A stretch of 12,419 bases of DNA from JBGTLW01 sp041743835 (GTDB taxonomy: Bacteria > Planctomycetota > Phycisphaerae > Phycisphaerales > Phycisphaeraceae). The stretch is taken from NCBI GenBank assembly GCA_041743835.1, contig JBGTLW010000006.1, positions 1 through 12,419 of the forward strand, in the 5' to 3' direction. Shown here one piece after another: positions 7,478-12,419 of the stretch (positions are counted from its first letter, which is position 1; each line of letters begins with the position of its first letter). Under the pieces are notes generated by a model. It searched no databases. It worked only from the letters and a program-made list of their open reading frames with translations, and was not told the origin of the DNA. The position numbers and the translations under genes are program-made.

Positions 7478-9175
7478 ATGACCTTCAACCCACTGATCCT
7501 GTTCTGCATCATCCCCCTCGCGGCTGGGCTGCTGTGCATGCTGCTGGTCCGTCAGCCCGGGCTTTCGCGCATGGTCGGGGTCGTCAGCATGACCTTGAAC
7601 CTCGTGTTCTCCGTCGCGCTGTTGATGGTCAGCTACCTCAAGGGGCCGGGCCTGATCTTCACGACGGATGTGGGCGGGTGGCCGGCGCCGTATGGCATCA
7701 CGCTGGTCTTCGACTCCCTCGCCGGGCTCCTGCTCGCGCCCGCGTCGCTGGTCGCGCTGGCGTGTTACATCCACAGCTTCAGCTCGCTCAAACCCGAGAC
7801 CGAGCGACGATACTTCCACCCCCTCGCTCAACTCCTGATGTTCGGCGTGAACCTCAGCTTCCTCACGGGCGACCTGTTTAACCTCTTCGTCGCCTTCGAG
7901 ATCATGCTCATGGCGTCCTACGCCCTGCTGTCGATCGGCGGCACACGCAGGCAACTCACCCAGTCCTACAAGTATGTCGTGCTCAACCTGATGGCGTCCA
8001 CCGTCTTCGTCGCGTCGGCGGGCATGGTTTATGGCATGTTCGGCACACTCAACATCGCCCACCTCACCGCCATCGTCCGTCACAACGTGGAATCAGGCAC
8101 ACCCCTGCCCACCGGATTCACCGCGCTGGCGGTCCTACTGCTGCTGGTCTTTGGGCTCAAGGGCGCGTTCTTCCCGCTCTGGTTCTGGCTGCCGGACACC
8201 TACTACACCTGCCCCATCGCGCTGGGTGCGTGGTTCGGCGGGACGCTCACAAAGGTCGGTGTGTACGCGGTGGCGAGGCTGTTCCCGTTCGCCTTCGCGC
8301 AAGGCGAGGGCGGGCTGGCGGTCATCATGCCTATCATCGCCATCTCCGCGGCATTCACCATGTTCCTGGGCGTGCTGGGCGCGGTGTCACAGCACGAGGT
8401 CCGGCGGATCCTGGCGATCCACGTCATCAGCCAGGTCGGGTACATGGTCTTCGGCATCGCGGTCATGACGCCGCTGGCGCTGGCCGGCTGCGTGTTCTAC
8501 ATGATCCAGCACATGATCGTGAAGGCGTCCCTGTTCCTGTGCTGCGGCGTGATGGAGCGCCACGCGGGGACCGACGACCTGGACCACATGGGCGGCATGC
8601 TCAAGAAGCACGTCTGGCTGGGGGTTCTGTTCCTGGTCGCGGCCCTGAGCCTGGTCGGGCTGCCGCCGCTGTCAGGGTTCTTCGGCAAGCTCACGATCAT
8701 CCGCGAGGGCTGGGAATCACACCCGTGGTTGTCGGTCATCGGGCTGGCGACCGGGGCGCTGACGCTGTTGTCGATGATGAAGATCTTCAGCTACGCCTTC
8801 TGGTCGCCCGAGCCTAAGCACGCACCGCCCAAGAGCAACGAAGACATCCCCACCGATCCCAACCGATCGTGGGTGGCCGCGTATGTGGGCATCGTGATGC
8901 TTGTGGTCGCGGCGGTGGGTGTGGGCGTCGGCGCAGAGCCGGTGTTCCGCATCGCGTTGGTGGCCGGGCATCAGATGCACGACCCGACCGACTACATCAA
9001 AGCGGTAGCCCCCAATGGCGTGCCTGGCGTACATACCGTGGCTACAAAGTCAGCCGTGCATCACACGACTACGATTCCTGCGGGCGAACCCAACGAGTCG
9101 CCAATCATTGATCCCACGGCCGTGTACCACGAATTGACCAACACAGCGGCCCTGATCGGGAGGACGTCTCCATGA
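7478..9175 (+). CDS. mrpD: Mrp antiporter subunit D (NuoM/NuoN-like), with a C-terminal tail
   Basis: The 565-residue subunit is homologous to the antiporter-like subunits of complex I and forms a proton channel of the Mrp complex. Key residues are E141 (FNLFVAFEIMLMASYALL), K228 (FGLKGAFFPLWFWLPD) and K259 (TLTKVGVYAVARLF). It also has an IQHMIVKASLF helix and LSLVGLPPLSGFFGKL, both typical of the Proton_antipo_M domain. The usual family end is near DPTDYIKAV (about 502-510), but here a further 55 hydrophilic residues (about 511-565) rich in Thr, Pro, His and Asn follow; most MrpD proteins stop near 490-510. The upstream ribosome-binding site is weak (GGCGAG about 10 bases before ATG). The stop overlaps mrpE (ATGA). 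Confidence 0.95.
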   Translation: MTFNPLILFCIIPLAAGLLCMLLVRQPGLSRMVGVVSMTLNLVFSVALLMVSYLKGPGLIFTTDVGGWPAPYGITLVFDSLAGLLLAPASLVALACYIHSFSSLKPETERRYFHPLAQLLMFGVNLSFLTGDLFNLFVAFEIMLMASYALLSIGGTRRQLTQSYKYVVLNLMASTVFVASAGMVYGMFGTLNIAHLTAIVRHNVESGTPLPTGFTALAVLLLLVFGLKGAFFPLWFWLPDTYYTCPIALGAWFGGTLTKVGVYAVARLFPFAFAQGEGGLAVIMPIIAISAAFTMFLGVLGAVSQHEVRRILAIHVISQVGYMVFGIAVMTPLALAGCVFYMIQHMIVKASLFLCCGVMERHAGTDDLDHMGGMLKKHVWLGVLFLVAALSLVGLPPLSGFFGKLTIIREGWESHPWLSVIGLATGALTLLSMMKIFSYAFWSPEPKHAPPKSNEDIPTDPNRSWVAAYVGIVMLVVAAVGVGVGAEPVFRIALVAGHQMHDPTDYIKAVAPNGVPGVHTVATKSAVHHTTTIPAGEPNESPIIDPTAVYHELTNTAALIGRTSP

Positions 9176-9651
9176 TCCGAAACCTGATGATGAATCTGTT
9201 CATGGCTTGCGCGCTCATGGCGCTCTTCGGAAGCTTTACCCTCGGGGTTTTCATCCTCGGGCTGGTCATCGGTGCGCTGCTGCTGACGATCTACGACATG
9301 GAAGCCGGCCGCACCGTCTATCTGCGTGACCTGTTCAAGCTCGTGCGTTTTGTGCTGTATTTCATCCGAATCATGATCCAGGCGAATCTGCAAGTGGCGT
9401 GGGAGATCATCACGCCGGGCTTCAACATGTCCCCGGGCGTGATCCGCTACCCCGTCGGGGACCTGACACCCGCACAGATTACCACGCTGTCAAGCTGCAT
9501 CACACTGACGCCGGGCACGATCGCCGCGGAGTTTAACGAGGAGACCCGTGTGCTCTACATCCACGCGATGTACATGGCCGATCGGGAGAAGTCTGTCGCC
9601 CAGATTGATGAGCTGCGTGATCGGCTGCTCAAGGAGGTCTTCCTGACATGA
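9172..9651 (+). CDS. mrpE: Mrp antiporter subunit E
   Basis: The 159-residue protein matches the normal size of MnhE. Two or three N-terminal membrane helices (about 1-40 and 55-75) are followed by a soluble domain. Family features are the FVLYFIRIMIQANLQVAWEI helix, the PGVIRYPVGDL strand, TTLSSCITLTPGTIAAEFN (the conserved ITLTPGT core) and VLYIHAMY. MrpE is the subunit specific to Mrp antiporters; it is often needed for full activity and has no counterpart in complex I. GGGAGG lies 8 bases before the ATG. Both ends overlap their neighbours by ATGA, so it is translationally coupled between mrpD and mrpF. Confidence 0.95.
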   Translation: MIRNLMMNLFMACALMALFGSFTLGVFILGLVIGALLLTIYDMEAGRTVYLRDLFKLVRFVLYFIRIMIQANLQVAWEIITPGFNMSPGVIRYPVGDLTPAQITTLSSCITLTPGTIAAEFNEETRVLYIHAMYMADREKSVAQIDELRDRLLKEVFLT

Positions 9652-10022
9652 CATCGACGATGTTGGACATGCTGCCGTGGTGCTTGGCGATGGGTGAGGT
9701 CGGCCATGCGCCGTCGCAAGACATCCCCACGACTATCTTCACGGGGGTTCTCATGCTGGTCATCGAGGTGGGGCTTGCGCTCATCCTGCTGGGCATCGGG
9801 CTGTGCCTGGTCCGGCTGCTGCGTGGCCCGGAGTTGGCGGACCGCATCGTCGCTGGGGATACCATCGCGCTACAGGTCGTGGGGCTGGTCATCCTGCTCA
9901 CCGTTCGGCTTGGGAGCGACGCCTACATCGACGTGGCGATGACGGTCGCGGTCATCGGCTTTGTGACCGCGATTGCTTTCTCGCAATTCATCATTGCGAC
10001 CCACGGCAAGGAGCCCGCCTGA
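9648..10022 (+). CDS. mrpF: Mrp antiporter subunit F, with an N-terminal extension
   Basis: This small membrane protein (124 residues) has three helices. The MrpF signature is the cytoplasmic LRGPELADRIVAGDTIAL (58-75), with D65, R66 and D71 at the usual conserved positions, then VVGLVILLTVRLG and the final YIDVAMTVAVIGFVTAIAFS helix. Usual MrpF proteins have about 90 residues; here about 29 extra N-terminal residues precede the first helix. AAGGAGG 10 bases before ATG 9648 and the ATGA overlap with mrpE support this long start. An internal ATG at 9753 would give a conventional short form but has only a weaker GGGGG upstream. The stop overlaps the mrpG ATG by one base (TGATG). Confidence 0.92.
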   Translation: MTSTMLDMLPWCLAMGEVGHAPSQDIPTTIFTGVLMLVIEVGLALILLGIGLCLVRLLRGPELADRIVAGDTIALQVVGLVILLTVRLGSDAYIDVAMTVAVIGFVTAIAFSQFIIATHGKEPA

Positions 10023-10411
10023 TGAACCCGACCATGCAAACCATCCAGGACCTGTTCGCCGTGGTGTTCCTGATCGCCGGTGTGTTCTTCACCTTCATCG
10101 GCGCGGTCGGGGTGTACCGCATGCCCGATGTCTATCACCGCATCCACTCGGCGAGCAAGTGCTCGACTTTGGGCATGATCGGCCTGCTGCTGGCGGTGGT
10201 CTTCCACGTGGCGAGCGTGGGCATCATCGCCAAGGCCACGATGGTGCTGGTCTTCGCGTTCGTAGCCTTGCCGGTCGGCAGCCACATGCTCGCCTGGGCG
10301 GGGTTGCGGACCGGGTCGCGGCAGTGGCGTCACACGCTGGTGGATGAGCACGCCGAGGACCGCGTCAAGACCGATCAACCCAGCCAGAAACCCCCCGCGA
10401 CTCTGGAATGA
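10022..10411 (+). CDS. mrpG: Mrp antiporter subunit G
   Basis: This is the last gene of the operon, 129 residues with three membrane helices. The hallmark is FTFIGAVGVYRMPDVYHRIH, the MnhG consensus G-x-x-R-x-P-D-x-Y-x-R-x-H, followed by SASKCSTLGMIGLLLAVVF. The third helix leads to the conserved PVGSHMLAWAGLRTG, and the last 28 or so residues are a polar tail. The start is ATG 10022, overlapping the mrpF stop by one base, with AAGGAG 8 bases upstream; farther in-frame starts lie within mrpF and are ignored. The gene completes the ABCDEFG set needed for a functional antiporter. No clear terminator follows. Confidence 0.95.
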   Translation: MNPTMQTIQDLFAVVFLIAGVFFTFIGAVGVYRMPDVYHRIHSASKCSTLGMIGLLLAVVFHVASVGIIAKATMVLVFAFVALPVGSHMLAWAGLRTGSRQWRHTLVDEHAEDRVKTDQPSQKPPATLE

Positions 10412-10507
10412 CGCCCCGCTCGAACGCATCATCCATCGGACGTATTTTTTGTGGCTGGCGGCGTTTTGGCGTTGCCGTGCAACCCCCCCGCAGGGTAGCC
10501 TGATGGC
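10412..10507 (+). promoter_or_regulatory. Gap between mrpG and the sulfatase-family gene
   Basis: These 96 bases contain a run of six T (within 10444-10450) that is not preceded by a convincing stem. A weak stem-loop follows in which GGCGGCG and CGTTGCC pair with two wobbles (about 10457-10476). Neither makes a clear terminator. A promoter for the sulfatase-like gene may lie here, but no -35/-10 pair could be identified; read-through from mrp is equally possible. Confidence 0.3.
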
Positions 10508-11956
10508 ATGGCGGGCCACGGCCGCAAGCCACACATCGTCCTGATCCTGGCCAACCAGCTCCGTGCGGACGTGCTCGGCGCGTTCGGCGACCAGCAGTGC
10601 CCCACGCCCCGCATCGACCTGCTCAGCCAACACGCCACCGCTTTCCGCAGACACTACACCCCGTGCCCGCTTGGCATCCCCGCCCGCGCGACGCTGGCAA
10701 CCGGCCTGTCCCCGCTGCGCCACGGCGCACGCATCAACGGCAGCGCACGCACCGGCGGCAGGCACGCCACCATCCATGATGACGCCCCCCTGCTCCACGA
10801 GCGCCTCATCGACGCGGGTTATCGCGTGGTACACGTCGGCATCCTGAACCTGCACACCCAGCCCGCGCTGCCGCAGCGCGTGCCAAGCGCAGAGTTCCTC
10901 GGCCCGCTTTCGCTGCCCGAGCACCTCCAACAACTCGAGCAGCGCGGGCTGACCTATGGCAACCTCGATGCGTTGCGTGACCCCGTGCTCGACTACATCG
11001 AGGCGAAGCCCGTTGTGCTGGGCGGGTGGTCCGGGCGTTCGATCGAGTTTCCGCTACGGGCGGAGTTTTTCTACGATCGGGTGATCGCGGAGAACGCCGC
11101 GCGCGTCCTCCGAGAGTACGCGGCAGGAAGCGATGACAAGCCACTGGCGCTATTGTGCAACTTCAATGTCCCGCACCCGCCCATGTGGGCGCCGCAGGAC
11201 TACGCCGAGTTGATACGCCCCGAGGACGTGCGGCTCCCGGCCACGACCGGCCGATGGTACGCCAGCACCAGCCCGATGCACCTGGCACACTTCACGGGGC
11301 AGATGGGCGCTCGGCTGGAGCTTGACCAGTGGCGCAAGACGTGGGCGATGTACCTGGGCATGACCGCGCTGCTCGACGAGTGTGTCGGGCAGGTGCTCGC
11401 AGAAATGGACCGCACCGGCATCCTCACAGACGCGGTGATCGCAATGAGTTCAGACCACGGGGACATGCTCGGGGCGCGGCGGCTGCTGGGCAAGATGTGC
11501 ATGTACGAGCCAGCGGTCCGCGTGCCGCTCATCATCAAGCCCCCGGGCACGCTGGCTGAATCACGCCACCGACACACATGGGAGCTCACCACGCACGCGG
11601 ACCTTTGCGCCACGCTGCTGGACTACGCCGACGCACAGCCCATGCCCGCGTCGCAGGGCCTCTCGCTGCGAGCCATCGCGGAGGGCCGGGCCGACACCGC
11701 CCCGCCCCGGCAGTACCTGTTCGCTTCATTCGATGGCAACGCGGGGCTGGCGTTCACACAGCGGATGGTCCGCACCAAGAGCCACAAGCTCATCCACAAC
11801 ATCGGCTACGACGCGGAGTTCTACGACCTGATAGAAGACCCCCGCGAGACACGCAACCTGTATGGCGACCCGAATCATGCCGCGATCCGTGAATCGCTGC
11901 GGCAACGCCTGAACCTCTGGATGCAATCCCAGGGCGACGACGCACCGCCGCTATGA
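10508..11956 (+). CDS. Sulfatase-family protein lacking key catalytic residues (probable pseudoenzyme)
   Basis: The 482-residue protein has the alkaline-phosphatase/sulfatase fold. N-terminal HIVLILANQLRADVLGAFG matches the usual ILxxDQLRAD strand, CPLGIPARATLATG matches the sulfatase signature (C/S-x-P-x-R...TG), and VPHPPMWAP plus SSDHGDMLG (314-322), K329 and YEPAVRVPLIIKPPG match the later site. Four active positions differ from the family by eye alignment: metal-binding Asp is N16, the formylglycine Cys/Ser is G56, and the GK-x-H pair is I112 and N114. D21, H223, D316, H317 and K329 remain. No signal peptide is evident, so it is probably cytoplasmic. Hydrolysis of sulfate esters is therefore doubtful; binding or scaffolding is possible. 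The frame is intact over 1.4 kb, which argues against simple decay. Only a weak AGGG precedes ATG 10508, and an in-frame TAG at 10496 bars a longer start. It is convergent with the next gene, 8 bases away. Confidence 0.85.
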   Translation: MAGHGRKPHIVLILANQLRADVLGAFGDQQCPTPRIDLLSQHATAFRRHYTPCPLGIPARATLATGLSPLRHGARINGSARTGGRHATIHDDAPLLHERLIDAGYRVVHVGILNLHTQPALPQRVPSAEFLGPLSLPEHLQQLEQRGLTYGNLDALRDPVLDYIEAKPVVLGGWSGRSIEFPLRAEFFYDRVIAENAARVLREYAAGSDDKPLALLCNFNVPHPPMWAPQDYAELIRPEDVRLPATTGRWYASTSPMHLAHFTGQMGARLELDQWRKTWAMYLGMTALLDECVGQVLAEMDRTGILTDAVIAMSSDHGDMLGARRLLGKMCMYEPAVRVPLIIKPPGTLAESRHRHTWELTTHADLCATLLDYADAQPMPASQGLSLRAIAEGRADTAPPRQYLFASFDGNAGLAFTQRMVRTKSHKLIHNIGYDAEFYDLIEDPRETRNLYGDPNHAAIRESLRQRLNLWMQSQGDDAPPL

Positions 11957-11964
11957 ATCACACG

Positions 11965-12419
11965 CTACGCAGCGACCGCTTGGAGCAGCTGCGGGCTTGC
12001 GGTGTCCATCGCGTAGCTTGCGATCACGCGCCTGCCCCAGCACCAGGCGTCCTGTTGACGGACGATCGCGCGGACGGTGAGTCTGCCGTGCTCGATGACA
12101 ACGCCGCGCGGCCGACCCGGCCACTCGAACGCACCGGTGTTGACAATCACCCGCCCATCGCGGTGCCACACGCGCCGGCACGGTGGATGTGGCCGAACAG
12201 GAAGAACCGGCTGTGCGGCGCGTGGAACACGGCGTACCGCGCCGCCGCGTCTGGCAGCGTCGCCCAGTAATACCCCGCCAACGCCGCCATCTTCACAAAC
12301 CGCGCCACCGCGAGCGGACTGCGCGGCGGGCCGTTGGGGTCGCTGCCTGCCTCCGACCACTGGAGGTGGGACGCAAAGCGTGCCGCCTCCAGTTGCAGGG
12401 CTTCGTCGCTGGTCACAGG
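11965..12419 (-). pseudogene. Metallophosphoesterase, C-terminal part, frameshifted and continuing past the right edge
   Basis: Two minus-strand frames together give one protein end. The first (12419 to about 12175) contains FFLFGHIHRAG, the GHxH metal-binding motif of calcineurin-like metallophosphoesterases. It then falls into a different sequence and stops. The second (about 12175 to TAG at 11967-11965) resumes as VWHRDGRVIVNTGAFEWPG, the expected strand after GHxH. The switch occurs in the CGGCGCGTG stretch around 12170-12177; loss of one GC dinucleotide or gain of one base would restore the frame. The first half is open to the window edge, so the N-terminal metal sites (DxH, GNHD/E) are outside. 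Substrate cannot be told. It may be a true pseudogene or a sequencing error in a GC-repeat. Confidence 0.7.

Noticed and set aside
10444..10476. Run of six T and nearby weak stem after mrpG, considered as an intrinsic terminator.
   Set aside because: The stem lies after the T-run rather than before it on the plus strand, and no stem precedes the T-run.

Overview
The window is high-GC bacterial DNA with tightly packed genes. It most resembles a planctomycete, possibly of the Phycisphaerae type. That placement is an inference from gene content: an ammonium-transporter/histidine-kinase fusion, a class known from the planctomycete Kuenenia; a sulfatase-family gene; and planctomycete-like protein style. 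No rRNA, tRNA, insertion sequence, CRISPR array or phage gene was seen.

Left part (1-3680). The 3' end of gcvT (glycine cleavage T-protein) enters from the left edge. It converges on a two-gene minus-strand operon, read from 3680 down to 325. The first gene encodes an Amt ammonium channel fused through a HAMP-like linker to a histidine kinase. The second encodes a receiver plus HD-GYP response regulator. They overlap by ATGA. Together they look like a complete pathway from ammonium sensing to cyclic-di-GMP breakdown.

Middle (3681-4032). A divergent intergenic region of about 350 bp separates the sensor operon from the antiporter operon. It holds a long imperfect inverted repeat (3893-3956) and a compact GC-rich hairpin (3826-3846). 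Both are candidates for operators or RNA leader structures.

Centre (4033-10411). This is a complete seven-gene Mrp-type cation/proton antiporter operon in canonical order mrpABCDEFG. Five of its six junctions have overlapping stop and start codons. Several subunits carry extra hydrophilic segments: a histidine-rich loop in MrpA, a long acidic loop in MrpC, a C-terminal tail in MrpD and an N-terminal extension in MrpF.

Right part (10412-12419). A sulfatase-family protein follows in which four active-site positions are substituted by eye alignment, including the formylglycine precursor (Gly instead of Cys/Ser), so it is probably a pseudoenzyme. It converges on the C-terminal part of a metallophosphoesterase gene, which is interrupted by a frameshift and runs off the right edge.

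Taken together, the most interesting unit is the divergent pair of an ammonium-sensing two-component/c-di-GMP system and an Mrp pH/Na+ homeostasis operon sharing one regulatory region.
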